A stretch of DNA of 64,000 bases. Source: Halomonas sp. THAF5a. GTDB lineage: Bacteria > Pseudomonadota > Gammaproteobacteria > Pseudomonadales > Halomonadaceae. The notes below the pieces were generated by a model. It saw nothing but the letters and a program-made list of their open reading frames with translations, was not told the DNA's origin and ran no database searches. The translations under genes were made by a program, and so were the position numbers. Location: NCBI RefSeq assembly GCF_009363755.1, contig NZ_CP045417.1, forward strand, positions 3,720,001 to 3,784,000, read 5' to 3'. Positions 1 to 10,457 of the stretch are shown piece by piece (within the stretch, counting starts at the first letter, position 1; every line of letters starts with the position of its first letter).

Positions 1-725
1 AAGATCAGGTCCCAGACGCCGTGACCGAGCTTCTCGCCGCGCGCCTCGAACTTGGTCAGCGGGCGGAACTCGGGGCGCGGCACGTAGGGGGCCGTCTCGG
101 GCTCGGCGGTGTTGGCGAAGCCCGGGGCCGCCTGCATCACCTCGGCCATCCACTCGGCGTAGGCCTCCCAGTCGGTGGCCATGTGCAGGGTGCCGCCGGG
201 CTTGAGGCGGCCGCGCACCAGCTCGACGAAGGTCGGCTGCACGATGCGCCGCTTGTGGTGCTTCTTCTTCGGCCAGGGGTCGGGGAAGAACAGCTGCAGG
301 GTGTCGAGGCTCGCCTCGGGCAGGCACTGCTCGAGGACGGCCAGGGCATCCTCGCGATAGACCCGCAGGTTCGTCAGGCCACGCTTGTCGGCCTCGTCGA
401 GCAGCTTGCCGACGCCGGGCGCATGGACCTCGATGCCGATGAAGTCGGTCTCCGGGTGGCGCTCGGCCTGCTCGACCAGCGAGGCACCCATGCCGAAGCC
501 GATCTCCAGCACCACCGGGGCGCGACGCCCGAACAGCGTCGCGAGGTCCTGGCGGCCATCGTCCAGGGTCAGCCCCAGGCGCGGCCAGACCTCCTCGAGC
601 CCGCGGGTCTGGGCCTGGGTCATGCGCCCGGCACGCAGCACGTAGCTCTTGATGCCGCGGCGATGCAGCGGGGCCTCGGGCCCCTCGGGGCCGGTCGTCT
701 TGTCGTCGTGTCGCGGGTCGCTCAT
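1..725 (-). CDS. trmB: tRNA (guanine-N7)-methyltransferase TrmB (3' end cut by window)
   Basis: TrmB methylates N7 of G46 in the variable loop of many tRNAs, using S-adenosylmethionine. The reading frame starts at an ATG (723-725) and runs off the left edge, with 241 codons visible. The SAM-binding motif EIGFGMG lies near residues 74-80, and the TrmB signature [13 protein letters not shown] near 149-161. The last visible residues, LGHGVWDLI, match the usual C-terminus, so only a few residues should be missing. The N-terminal 25 residues are charged and poorly conserved. Family assignment is secure; the far end and the downstream neighbour cannot be seen. Confidence 0.95.
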   Translation of the reverse strand, partial: MSDPRHDDKTTGPEGPEAPLHRRGIKSYVLRAGRMTQAQTRGLEEVWPRLGLTLDDGRQDLATLFGRRAPVVLEIGFGMGASLVEQAERHPETDFIGIEVHAPGVGKLLDEADKRGLTNLRVYREDALAVLEQCLPEASLDTLQLFFPDPWPKKKHHKRRIVQPTFVELVRGRLKPGGTLHMATDWEAYAEWMAEVMQAAPGFANTAEPETAPYVPRPEFRPLTKFEARGEKLGHGVWDLI

Positions 726-831
726 GGGCTGGGAAGAACTCGTTGGCAACGGTGATTCGGGGCCGACATTGTAGCCGCTAAGGGCGCCGCCGGGTACGGT
801 AGGCGGTCATCCACGGCAAGGAGATGCGCGC

Positions 832-1212
832 ATGCAGGACAGAGGCTGGTGGGTCGGGGCGGCCCTCTCCGGCGCCCTGGTGGTCGCGGCCGGCGCCTTC
901 GGCGCCCACGCCCTGGAAGGGGCGCTTGCGCCGCGCCTGGCGGCCGCCTTCGAGACCGGCGTGCGCTACCAGGCCTGGCATACCCTGGCGCTGCTCGCCG
1001 TACTGGCCTGGCGGGCCGCGACGCCGCTGGCCGGCCAGCGCCTGGCGCTGGGCCTGTGGGCGGCCGGCATGGCGCTCTTCTCAGGCTCGCTCTACGCCCT
1101 GGCGCTGACCGGTATCGGCCGCCTGGGCATGGTCACCCCGCTCGGCGGCGTGCTGCTGATCGCCGGCTGGCTGGCCCTGGCGGCGGCGGTGGCGCGGGCC
1201 CGCCCCGGCTGA
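832..1212 (+). CDS. DUF423 family small membrane protein
   Basis: This 126-residue protein has about four hydrophobic segments. It carries the DUF423 pattern of an N-terminal glycine/alanine-rich helix with GAFGAHAL, then a YQAWHTLAL segment, and a C-terminal helix after a TPLGG turn. Members are inner-membrane proteins of unknown function (YgdD/YwdK group). The start is supported by AAGGAG about nine bases upstream of the ATG. Its TGA directly abuts the stop codon of the convergent thioesterase gene (TGATCA at 1210-1215), so the two genes have no spacer between them and no terminator can lie between them. Confidence 0.85.
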   Translation: MQDRGWWVGAALSGALVVAAGAFGAHALEGALAPRLAAAFETGVRYQAWHTLALLAVLAWRAATPLAGQRLALGLWAAGMALFSGSLYALALTGIGRLGMVTPLGGVLLIAGWLALAAAVARARPG

Positions 1213-1626
1213 TCAGTCGCCGTCGGGCAGCGCGTAGGTGGCGGTGACCAGCGCCACCGGCCGCTCGTCGCCCGCCGAGAAGAGCTGCACCTCGCCCACC
1301 GCCAGGCGCCTGCCCAGCTTGAGGATGCGGGCGTTGGCGATGAGGTCGCGGTCGCCCCGGGGGCGGCGCAGGAAGCGACAGTGCAGGTCGCTGGTCACGG
1401 CCATGGGTTCGGGTCCGACCTGGGCGAGGATCGCCACGTAGAGGCAGACGTCGGCGAGCCCCATCAGGGTGGGCCCGGAGACGCTGGCGCCGGGGCGCAG
1501 GTGCTCGTCCTCAATGGCCAGGCTCATGGTGGCGCGCATCTCCCCGACCCCCTCGATCGTCCCGGTACGCTGGGGAAAGACCTCGTCGAGGAAGTCCTCG
1601 ATGGCGGCGGCGGTCATCACGGTCAT
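1213..1626 (-). CDS. PaaI-type hotdog-fold thioesterase
   Basis: A 137-residue single hotdog domain of the PaaI/YbgC-like acyl-CoA thioesterase superfamily. The central segment GPTLMGLADVCLYVAIL is the hotdog helix, with an acidic residue at the usual catalytic place, and it is followed by the strand DLHCRFLRRPRGD typical of this group. The substrate cannot be read from the sequence. GGGAG about six bases before the ATG supports the start. It lies downstream of malate synthase on the same strand, but about 180 bases and two hairpins separate them, so it is probably transcribed separately. Confidence 0.8.
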   Translation of the reverse strand: MTVMTAAAIEDFLDEVFPQRTGTIEGVGEMRATMSLAIEDEHLRPGASVSGPTLMGLADVCLYVAILAQVGPEPMAVTSDLHCRFLRRPRGDRDLIANARILKLGRRLAVGEVQLFSAGDERPVALVTATYALPDGD

Positions 1627-1693
1627 GGTGCGTCTCCCGACGATAGGGGTGTAAGGGAGCCCTTCACGATAGCGAAGCCCGCCCGCGATCGAC

Positions 1694-1770
1694 AGTCGCC
1701 GAAGGTCCGGCGACTCAACGCCCGGCGCACGCGACGACGCCCCCGCGGCAGGACCGCGGGGGCGTCGTCG
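1694..1770. terminator. Two strong hairpins between glcB and the thioesterase gene
   Basis: A perfect 17-bp inverted repeat (1732-1748 with 1754-1770, loop of 5) lies about 40 bases after the malate synthase stop. A second 8-bp stem follows (1694-1701 with 1708-1715, loop of 6). Neither is followed by a run of T, so they look like stable 3'-end structures or Rho-dependent/processing signals rather than textbook intrinsic terminators. Their place after glcB suggests they define the glcB mRNA end. Confidence 0.6.
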
Positions 1771-1809
1771 GATCGGGCCCCATGGGGCCCGCGGCGGGGG
1801 CAGTCGGCC

Positions 1810-3996
1810 TTACTTGGCCTTGTGCACCGCGCGCCAGTGGTGCAGGAGCGGCTCGGTGTAGCCGGCGGGCTGCTCGCAGCCCTTGAAGATCAGGTCGCTG
1901 GCGGCCTGGAAGGCGGTGGAGGCGGCGAAGTCGTCGCTCATCGCCGTGTAGGTCGGATCGCCGGCGTTCTGCTGGTCGACCACCTTGGCCATGCGCTCCA
2001 GGGTCTCCTGGACGCGAGCCGCATCGACCACGCCGTGGCGCAGCCAGTTGGCGATGTGCTGGCTGGAGATCCGCAGGGTGGCGCGATCCTCCATCAGGCC
2101 CACGTCGTGGATGTCCGGCACCTTGGAGCAGCCCACGCCGTGCTCGACCCAGCGCACCACGTAGCCGAGGATGCCCTGGCAGTTGTTGTCGAGCTCCTGC
2201 TGGATCTCCTCGTCGCGCCATTCGGGCGTCTCGGCGACCGGGATGGTGAGCAGGTCATCCAGCAGCTTTTCATGAAGGGCAGGCTCGCCCTGGCCTTCCA
2301 TCTCGCGCTGCAGGGCCGCCACGTCCACCTGGTGGTAGTGCAGGGCGTGCAGGGTCGCGGCGGTCGGGGACGGCACCCAGGCGGTGTTGGCCCCGGCCTT
2401 TGGGTGGCCGATCTTCTGCTCGAGCATCGCCGCCATCAGGTCCGGCATGGCCCACATGCCCTTGCCGATCTGGGCGCGGCCGCGCAGGCCGCAGGCCAGG
2501 CCAACCTGGACGTTGTTCTTCTCGTAGGCCTGGATCCAGGCGGAGCCCTTCATGTCGCCCTTGCGGATCATCGGGCCGGCTTCCATGGCGGTGTGCATCT
2601 CGTCGCCGGTGCGGTCGAGGAAGCCGGTGTTGATGAACACCACCCGCGACGGCGCCTCGTTGATGCACGCCTTGAGGTTGGCCGAGGTGCGGCGCTCCTC
2701 GTCCATGATGCCCATCTTCAGGGTGTCGCGGGCCATGCCGAGCAGATCCTCGATGCGCCCGAACAGGGCGTTGGCGAAGGCGACCTCCTTCGGCCCGTGC
2801 ATCTTCGGCTTGACGATGTACATGGAGCCGGTGCGCGAGTTGCGCGGCTCGCCCTCGCCCTTCTTGAGGTCGTGCAGGGCGATCAGCGCGGTGACGATGC
2901 CGTCGAGGATGCCCTCGGGCAGCTCATTGCCCTCGGCATCGAGCACCGCCGGGGTGGTCATCAGGTGGCCGACGTTGCGCACAAACATCAGCGAGCGGCC
3001 GGGCAGGGTCACGCTGCCGCCGTCGACGCCCTGCCAGGTACGGTCGCCCTTGAGGCGGCGGGTGATGGTCTTGCCGCCCTTCTCGACCTGCTCCTCCAGG
3101 TCGCCCTTCATCAGCCCCAGCCAGCTTGAGTAGACGCCGACTTTGTCCTCGGCGTCCACCGCGGCCACGGAGTCCTCGCAGTCCATGATGGTGCTGAGGG
3201 CGGCCTCGACGACCACGTCCTTGACGCCGGCCGGATCGGTCTTGCCGATGGCGTCGTTCGGATCGATCTGGATCTCCAGGTGCAGGCCGTGATGGACCAG
3301 CAGCAGCGCGGAGGGCGCGGCGGCCTCGCCGTCGAAGCCCACCAGCTGGCCGGCATCCGCCAGGCCGGTCTCGGCGCCGCCCTTCAGGGCGACGACCAGC
3401 TGGCCGTCGCGCAGGGCATAGCCCTCGGCATCGGCGTGGGAGCCGCTGGCCAGCGGTGCGGCGCGGTCGAGCACGTCGCGGGCATAGGCGATGACCTTCT
3501 CGGCGCGCTTCGGGTTGAAGCTCGTGCCCTTCTCGGCCCCGTCGTCCTCGGCGATGGCATCGGTGCCGTAGAGGGCGTCGTAGAGGCTGCCCCAGCGCGC
3601 GTTGGCGGCGTTCAGGGCGTAGCGGGCGTTATTGACCGGCACCACCAGCTGCGGGCCGGCCTGGGTGGTGATCTCGTCGTCGACGTTGGCGGTGGTCACG
3701 CTGACCTCGGCCGGGGCCTCGACGAGGTAGCCGATCTCCTGGAGGAAGGCGCGGTAGGCGGCCATGTCGCGGACCGGGCCGGGGTTCTCGCGGTGCCAGG
3801 CGTCGAGCTTCTCCTGCAGGCGGTCGCGCTCGGCGAGCAGCTCGCGGTTCTGGGGGACCAGATCGTGGAAGAGGGCGTCGACCCCGCTCCAGAAGGCGTC
3901 GGGGTCGACGCCGGTGCCCGGCAGGGCCCGTTCGTTGATGAAGCGGTCCAGCTCGGCGGCCACCTGGAGACGGTGGCGAGCAATGCGTTGGGTCAT
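1810..3996 (-). CDS. glcB: Malate synthase G
   Basis: Condenses glyoxylate with acetyl-CoA to malate, the second step of the glyoxylate bypass. The 728 residues match the single-chain G isoform (about 720 residues), not the shorter malate synthase A. The N-terminal [17 protein letters not shown] and the central block around [17 protein letters not shown], with later RIEDLLGM and [16 protein letters not shown], are characteristic active-site segments of the TIM-barrel. GAGGAG about eight bases before the ATG supports the start. No glycolate oxidase genes are adjacent, unlike the glc operon of some relatives. An IclR-type operator lies about 95 bases upstream, pointing to acetate/glyoxylate control. 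Confidence 0.97.
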   Translation of the reverse strand: MTQRIARHRLQVAAELDRFINERALPGTGVDPDAFWSGVDALFHDLVPQNRELLAERDRLQEKLDAWHRENPGPVRDMAAYRAFLQEIGYLVEAPAEVSVTTANVDDEITTQAGPQLVVPVNNARYALNAANARWGSLYDALYGTDAIAEDDGAEKGTSFNPKRAEKVIAYARDVLDRAAPLASGSHADAEGYALRDGQLVVALKGGAETGLADAGQLVGFDGEAAAPSALLLVHHGLHLEIQIDPNDAIGKTDPAGVKDVVVEAALSTIMDCEDSVAAVDAEDKVGVYSSWLGLMKGDLEEQVEKGGKTITRRLKGDRTWQGVDGGSVTLPGRSLMFVRNVGHLMTTPAVLDAEGNELPEGILDGIVTALIALHDLKKGEGEPRNSRTGSMYIVKPKMHGPKEVAFANALFGRIEDLLGMARDTLKMGIMDEERRTSANLKACINEAPSRVVFINTGFLDRTGDEMHTAMEAGPMIRKGDMKGSAWIQAYEKNNVQVGLACGLRGRAQIGKGMWAMPDLMAAMLEQKIGHPKAGANTAWVPSPTAATLHALHYHQVDVAALQREMEGQGEPALHEKLLDDLLTIPVAETPEWRDEEIQQELDNNCQGILGYVVRWVEHGVGCSKVPDIHDVGLMEDRATLRISSQHIANWLRHGVVDAARVQETLERMAKVVDQQNAGDPTYTAMSDDFAASTAFQAASDLIFKGCEQPAGYTEPLLHHWRAVHKAK

Positions 3997-4083
3997 GGGT
4001 CGTACTCCTCGTGCTTGGCTGCTCGGTGCCCCCTGGCACCGACCGGCCGGACAGGGAAAGATGACTGCGTGGCATCGATTTTG

Positions 4084-4098
4084 TGGAAATTACTTCCA
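4084..4098 (-). promoter_or_regulatory. Predicted IclR-type operator upstream of glcB
   Basis: TGGAAATTACTTCCA matches the 15-base IclR palindrome known from the E. coli aceBAK promoter (TGGAAATNATTTCCA) at all but one position. It sits inside a wider 7-bp inverted repeat (TGTGGAA at 4082-4088, TTCCACA at 4094-4100). It is centred about 95 bases before the malate synthase start, in an AT-rich patch of an otherwise GC-rich divergent region. The match and position are seen directly; regulation by an IclR-family repressor is inferred, and no iclR gene is in the window. Confidence 0.65.
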
Positions 4099-4243
4099 CA
4101 TGTAAAGCCGTTGCCGCCCCGATGGGCCGGAAGCTAGACCAAATGATGAGATCCGGTGCGCCCGATCGACGACGCCGGCCGCCACGGTCGCTGGTCGCGC
4201 CTGCGGCTTGGCGCTAGCATGAACGGGCATTGCGGAGAAACCG

Positions 4244-5218
4244 ATGAGCGACTTCACCCCCCTGCAGGCCCTGGGCCCCCTCGCCCCCGCCGACCTCTCC
4301 GGTCCGGCGCTCGAGCGCTACCTGGGCCACTACGGCCTGGCGCCCCTGCTCGCCGAGCGGGTGGGCCTCTACGTGGGCTACCTGCAGGCCGGCGACTTCC
4401 GCCTCTGGACCCAGGTCTGGAGCCCCGAGGCGCCCATCGGCACCGCCTTCGTCGTGCACGGCTACTTCGACCACCTCGGCCTCTACCGCCACCTGCTGGA
4501 GTGCCTGCTCGACCGGGGCTGGCGAGTGGTGCTCTGGGACCTGCCGGGCCACGGCCTCTCCAGCGGCCGCCGCGCCTCCATCGACGACTTCGAGGACTAC
4601 GGCCGCTGCCTGCACCACCTGCAGCAGCACCTGGCGGATGAGGGGCTCGCGCCCCGCCCCTGGCTCGGCGTCGGGCAGAGCACCGGGGCGGCGATTCTCG
4701 CCACCGACGCCCTGACCCGCGGCGACGACGGCCACTGGTCGGGCCTGGCGCTGCTGGCCCCGCTGGTGCGCCCCTGGGGCTGGAACCAGTCGAGCTGGCT
4801 GCACCGCCTGGTGGGCCCCTTCGTGGAGTCGATCCCGCGCAAGTTCCGCGCCAACTCGACGGACGCCGCGTTCGCCGACTTCCTGCGCGAGGGCGACCCC
4901 CTGCAGGCCGACCGCCTGGCGATGGACTGGGTCGGCGCCATGCGCCGCTGGATGCCGCGGCTGCTGGCGCTGCCGCCGAGCCCGGTACCGACGCTGATCC
5001 TGCAGGGCGAGCAGGACCTGACCGTGGACTGGGAGTGGAACCTCTCGGTGCTGGCGCGCAAGTTCCCCCGGGCCGAGATTCACCGCCATCCGGAGGCCCG
5101 CCACCACCTGGTCAACGAGGCCGAGCCGATCCGCCGCGAGCTCTTCACGGTGCTCGACCGCTTCGTCACGACGCTGACCGCGACCGACGACCCGTTCGAC
5201 CGGGACGCCGCGCCATGA
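4244..5218 (+). CDS. Alpha/beta hydrolase, monoacylglycerol-lipase/S33-like
   Basis: A 324-residue alpha/beta-hydrolase. An oxyanion strand with HGYFDHLG comes first, then LPGHGLSSG. The nucleophile elbow is GQSTG, and a late acidic residue (QGEQD) and histidine (ARHHLVNE) complete a Ser-Asp-His triad. This pattern matches the serine aminopeptidase S33/monoacylglycerol lipase group, so the likely reaction is hydrolysis of a lipid ester; the substrate is unknown. No signal peptide is visible. GGAGA precedes the ATG. The stop overlaps the start of the following lipoprotein gene (ATGA), so the two are translationally coupled and may act together. It is divergent from glcB. Confidence 0.85.
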   Translation: MSDFTPLQALGPLAPADLSGPALERYLGHYGLAPLLAERVGLYVGYLQAGDFRLWTQVWSPEAPIGTAFVVHGYFDHLGLYRHLLECLLDRGWRVVLWDLPGHGLSSGRRASIDDFEDYGRCLHHLQQHLADEGLAPRPWLGVGQSTGAAILATDALTRGDDGHWSGLALLAPLVRPWGWNQSSWLHRLVGPFVESIPRKFRANSTDAAFADFLREGDPLQADRLAMDWVGAMRRWMPRLLALPPSPVPTLILQGEQDLTVDWEWNLSVLARKFPRAEIHRHPEARHHLVNEAEPIRRELFTVLDRFVTTLTATDDPFDRDAAP

Positions 5219-5697
5219 GGCGGCTGTCGCTCCTGGTGATGATGGCCTGGCTGCTGGCCGGCTGCGCCGGCGCCCCCGAGCGGCCGACCAGCGTGCGTCA
5301 GGCCCTGTTCGGCCTGAGCGAGCGCGCCGCCGACGCGGTCACGGCGACCCCGCCCCTGCCGAAGCCGGCGGTCGATGAGGTGCTGCTGCTGGCTCGGCCC
5401 GAGGTCGACCCGCGCCTGGGGCTCGACGAGGGACGCCTGCTCGAGAGCCTGACCCGCGCCCTGCTGGCGGTCGACGACGGCCCCCAGGTGCTGGCCTGGC
5501 GGCCGGCCATGGCCGAGGGCGGCCACGACAACCAGTGGCGCCTGGAGGCCCGCCTGCGCCCCGCCGGCCCCCGACTGCGCCTCTCGGACCGTGACCTGCT
5601 GCCCTACCGCCTGAGCCTGACGCTTCACCACCTCGGAGGCACCGCGCCCCCCTGGCAGACCGAGATCGAGGGCGCGCTGGACGCCACGGCGCTCTGA
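5215..5697 (+). CDS. Small predicted lipoprotein, unknown function
   Basis: The start overlaps the hydrolase stop as ATGA. The 160-residue product begins with a short basic n-region, a hydrophobic helix and the lipobox LLAGC, so it should be exported and lipidated at Cys18 or close by. The mature part is polar, with no motif I recognise; it contains alternating strand-like segments (EVLLLARPEV, QWRLEARLRP, YRLSLTLHHL). The residue after the cysteine is Ala, which favours the outer membrane under the Lol rule. Function is unknown, and coupling to the hydrolase is the only clue. Confidence 0.75.
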   Translation: MRRLSLLVMMAWLLAGCAGAPERPTSVRQALFGLSERAADAVTATPPLPKPAVDEVLLLARPEVDPRLGLDEGRLLESLTRALLAVDDGPQVLAWRPAMAEGGHDNQWRLEARLRPAGPRLRLSDRDLLPYRLSLTLHHLGGTAPPWQTEIEGALDATAL

Positions 5698-5712
5698 TCG
5701 CGCCCCCTCGCA

Positions 5713-7215
5713 TCAACCCTTGAGCAGCCGATCGAGCTGCCGATAGCCGATCGCCTCGATCAGCTGGTCGCGCCCCGGGCGCGCCTCCCCGGCCAGGTCG
5801 GCCAGGGTCAGGGCCACGCGCAGCACCCGGTGGTAGGCCCGCGCCGAGAGCCTGAGGCGCTCCAGCACGCCGGCGAGCCAGGCCCGATCGGTGGCCACGA
5901 GGCCACAGGCCGCCTCCAGGTCGCGCCCGGCCAGCCGGGCGTTGAGTCCCCCGCGGGCCGCCTGCCGCGCCCGCGCCGCCAGCACCCGCTCGCGCACCGT
6001 CGCCGAGGCCTCGCCCGGTTCCCGGGAGGTCAGCTGCTCCGGCGCCAGCGCCGGCACCTCCACCTGGAGGTCGATGCGATCGAGCAGCGGGCCGGAGAGC
6101 CGCGACTGGTAGCGCTGGATCTGCGCCGCCGTGCAGTGGCAGGCGCGTCGCGGATCGCCCAGGTGTCCGCAGGGACAGGGGTTCATCGCCGCGACCAGCT
6201 GGAAACCGGCGGGAAAACGGCGCTCGTGGCTGGCCCGGGCGATATGGATCTGCCCGGACTCCATGGGCTCGCGCATCACCTCCAGCACGTGGCGGGAGAA
6301 CTCCGGCAGCTCATCGAGGAACAGCACGCCTCGGTGGGCCAGGGAGATCTCGCCGGGCCGCGGCCTCGAGCCACCGCCGACCAGGGCCACGGCGCTGGCG
6401 GTATGGTGCGGGGCGCGGAAGGGGCGTACGCCCCACTCGGCGGCGTGGGGCAGGCCGCTGACCGAGCGGATCGCCGCCACCTCCAGGGCCTCCTGCTCGG
6501 TGAGCGGCGGCAGGATGCCCGGCAGCCGGCTGGCCAGCATGGTCTTGCCGGTGCCGGGCGGCCCGGCAAACAGGAGGTTGTGGCCGCCGGCCGCGGCCAC
6601 CTCCAAGGCGCGGCGCGCCTGGTGCTGGCCGCGCACGTCGGCGAGGTCGGGAGGCGGCGTCGCGGCCGGGGCGGGACCGGACGCACGATGCGGGAGCAGC
6701 GGCGCCTGGCCGAGCAGGTGGGCCACCACCTCGAGCAGGTGGTCGGCGGGCAGCACCTCCAGGTCGCCGGCCAGGGCCGCCTCGTCGGCGTTGGCCCGAG
6801 GCACGATCAGGCGGCGTCGCGCCTGGCGCGTGGCCATGGCCATCGGCAGCATGCCGGCGACGGGGCGCAGACGGCCGTCCAGGGCCAGCTCGCCCGCGCA
6901 CTCGACCCCGTCGAGGGCCTCCGGAGGCACCTGGCCCGAGGCCACCAGCAGCCCCAGGGCGATGGGCAGGTCGAAGCGACCGCCCTCCTTGGGCAGGTCG
7001 GCAGGGGCGAGGTTGAGGGTGATGCGCCGCAGGGGAAAGTCGAAGCCGGCGTTGATCAGGGCGCTGCGCACCCGCTCGCGGCTCTCCTTCACCGCGGCCT
7101 CCGGCAGCCCCACCAGGGTGATGCCGGGCAGCCCGTTGGCCAGGTGCACCTCGACCAGCACCTCGGGGGCCTCGAGGCCGAGGCCCGCCCGGGTGTGGAT
7201 GATTGCCAGCGTCAT
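5713..7215 (-). CDS. comM: ComM/YifB-family AAA+ ATPase (Mg-chelatase-like)
   Basis: This 500-residue protein has the ComM layout. An N-terminal Lon-like fold opens with LAIIHTRAGLGLEAPEVLVEVHL. A linker follows, then an AAA+ module with Walker A GPPGTGKT, Walker B LFLDELPEF and the Mg-chelatase segment AMNPCPCGHLGD, and a C-terminal helical domain ends the chain. ComM is a hexameric helicase that promotes branch migration during integration of taken-up DNA in naturally transformable relatives; here that role is inferred from the family. GAGGGA supports the ATG. It lies next to ubiK on the same strand, as in pseudomonads. Confidence 0.93.
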   Translation of the reverse strand: MTLAIIHTRAGLGLEAPEVLVEVHLANGLPGITLVGLPEAAVKESRERVRSALINAGFDFPLRRITLNLAPADLPKEGGRFDLPIALGLLVASGQVPPEALDGVECAGELALDGRLRPVAGMLPMAMATRQARRRLIVPRANADEAALAGDLEVLPADHLLEVVAHLLGQAPLLPHRASGPAPAATPPPDLADVRGQHQARRALEVAAAGGHNLLFAGPPGTGKTMLASRLPGILPPLTEQEALEVAAIRSVSGLPHAAEWGVRPFRAPHHTASAVALVGGGSRPRPGEISLAHRGVLFLDELPEFSRHVLEVMREPMESGQIHIARASHERRFPAGFQLVAAMNPCPCGHLGDPRRACHCTAAQIQRYQSRLSGPLLDRIDLQVEVPALAPEQLTSREPGEASATVRERVLAARARQAARGGLNARLAGRDLEAACGLVATDRAWLAGVLERLRLSARAYHRVLRVALTLADLAGEARPGRDQLIEAIGYRQLDRLLKG

Positions 7216-7288
7216 GCGCGATCCCTCGCTGCCTGCCTGCCCTCAGGCTAGACCAGGCCGACGAGGGGCGCTCGACGCCAGGCGAGGA

Positions 7289-7672
7289 TCAGCGGGGAGA
7301 GTCGCCGGCGTCTTCCTCGGGGCGCGGCTCGTCGTTGCCCGCCGCGGGGGCGCCCGTCTCGGGACCGGACTCGGACGGGGCGGCGGCGCCCTGCGCCTCC
7401 GAGGACGCGTCGGCCGCCTTTGCGGCATCGCCGTCCAGCGCCTCCTCCAGCGCCGCCACCTGCTGCTCCAGCGCCTCGACCCGCGACCGGGTTCGCTGCA
7501 TCACGTCCATCAGGATGTCGAAGTCCTCCCGGGACACCAGCTCCAGGCGATCGAAGGCGCCCTTGACCACCTGCTGGATGCCCTTCTGCACCTCTTCCGG
7601 GGCCTGGGATGCCCCCTGCAGCCGGTCGCCGATCTGCTGGGCCAGGCGGCTGATGCGATCGTGGCTCACCAT
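7289..7672 (-). CDS. ubiK: UbiK/YqiC-type accessory factor with coiled coil
   Basis: A 127-residue protein beginning MVSHDRISRLAQQIG. The BMFP/YqiC domain (about residues 1-85) ends in a coiled coil (SRVEALEQQVAALEEAL). An acidic, alanine/proline-rich tail follows that is longer than in E. coli YqiC. The family assists the UbiJ-containing ubiquinone biosynthesis complex. I chose the internal ATG at 7672 because GGAGAGACACC directly precedes it; an upstream in-frame ATG would add 23 unrelated residues. Together with ubiC and ubiA later in the window this is a third ubiquinone-related gene, though not linked to them. Confidence 0.85.
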   Translation of the reverse strand: MVSHDRISRLAQQIGDRLQGASQAPEEVQKGIQQVVKGAFDRLELVSREDFDILMDVMQRTRSRVEALEQQVAALEEALDGDAAKAADASSEAQGAAAPSESGPETGAPAAGNDEPRPEEDAGDSPR

Positions 7673-7758
7673 GGTGTCTCTCCTGAATCGTGGATCAATG
7701 CCTGGCCAAAGGATACGCAAGCCACTGGCGGGGCGCATCATCCGTCACCGCCCACTCA

Positions 7759-7802
7759 TGGTGCACATGCCCCAGGACATGGCACCAGAAGAGTGCGCAC
7801 TC
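7759..7802. promoter_or_regulatory. Palindromic region upstream of glnK, possible NtrC binding
   Basis: Two inverted repeats lie about 90-125 bases before the sigma-54 promoter of glnK. One is TGGTGC (7759-7764) with GCACCA (7782-7787). The other is the perfect palindrome GAGTGCGCACTC (7791-7802). Both contain GCAC/GTGC half-sites like those bound by NtrC, and the distance suits an enhancer site. The spacing between half-sites is not the canonical NtrC arrangement, so binding is only a suggestion. Confidence 0.35.
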
Positions 7803-7884
7803 ACCGCGCGCCCCGCGCCCCGCGCTCGAAGCGGCACCGGCGTCACTCCTCAATGCACTGATTTAACAAAGCAATTGCGAGGAG

Positions 7885-7900
7885 TGGCACGTTTTGCGCA
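7885..7900 (+). promoter_or_regulatory. Sigma-54 promoter of glnK-amtB
   Basis: TGGCACGTTTTGCGCA carries the complete -24 element TGGCAC. GC follows at the exact spacing required for the -12 element; the only departures from the consensus are the two bases before that GC. It lies 65 bases before the glnK start. Nitrogen-regulated sigma-54 promoters are usual in front of glnK-amtB, so context and sequence agree. Confidence 0.75.
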
Positions 7901-7932
7901 GCAGCAAGACAGCCACTTCTCGGGAGGCATGA

Positions 7933-8304
<372 letters not shown>

Positions 8305-8342
8305 CCGCCCCTCCCTTCCCTTCCCGACGTGGAGAGACACCC

Positions 8343-9593
<1,251 letters not shown>

Positions 9594-9609
9594 GACGCCT
9601 CCCGCGTGA

Positions 9610-10083
<474 letters not shown>

Positions 10084-10117
10084 GCGTGTAACCCCGGCAG
10101 GTGGTTCACAGACAACG

Positions 10118-10148
10118 AAAAGGGCCCGCGACAGTGTCGCGGGCCCTT
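10118..10148 (-). terminator. Terminator of the tRNA-Arg gene
   Basis: A 14-bp inverted repeat (10120-10133 with 10135-10148) lies just after the 3' end of the tRNA on the minus strand and runs into TTTT on that strand. It may also serve the convergent PII gene, though without a T-run in that direction. Confidence 0.8.
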
Positions 10149-10155
10149 GAATTCG

Positions 10156-10232
10156 TGGCGCGCCCGGCAGGATTCGAACCTGCGACCCTCGGCTTCGGAG
10201 GCCGATACTCTATCCAACTGAGCTACGGGCGC
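10156..10232 (-). tRNA. tRNA-Arg (anticodon CCG)
   Basis: The 77-base gene includes an encoded CCA. The acceptor arms are GCGCCCG and CGGGCGC. The D-arm reads AGCTCAGTTGGATAGAGT, the anticodon loop CTCCGAA lies between TCGGC and GCCGA and gives anticodon CCG, and the T-arm contains GGTTCGAATCC. It reads CGG codons. No interruption or attached integrase is present. Confidence 0.97.
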
Positions 10233-10337
10233 TCGCCCTGGCGATAGGTGCCAGGCGGGCGCTATCCTACCCGCCCGCCGGGGCGCTGTCCAGCCGCCAT
10301 CCCGAGCGGGCCCGCTCCCGCCGTGTACCGGGGGGAT

Positions 10338-10366
10338 TTTCCAGGCGTTGGCGATGCCGGTATACT
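10338..10366 (+). promoter_or_regulatory. Candidate sigma-70 promoter of the cytochrome c gene
   Basis: TTTCCA and TATACT are separated by 17 bases, about 90 bases before the cytochrome start. The -10 box is good and the -35 box is partial (four of six positions). Confidence 0.45.
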
Positions 10367-10457
10367 GGCGCCCACTAAATATGCGCGCCGTGGCGTCCAC
10401 CGGCTGACGTGATGCCGAGCGTGATTCCGATGACAGGACCGTCGAGAGGTGGTGAGA

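Noticed and set aside
10156..10232. tRNA-Arg as an integration site of a genomic island
   Set aside because: No integrase, no repeated tRNA end and only housekeeping genes on either side.
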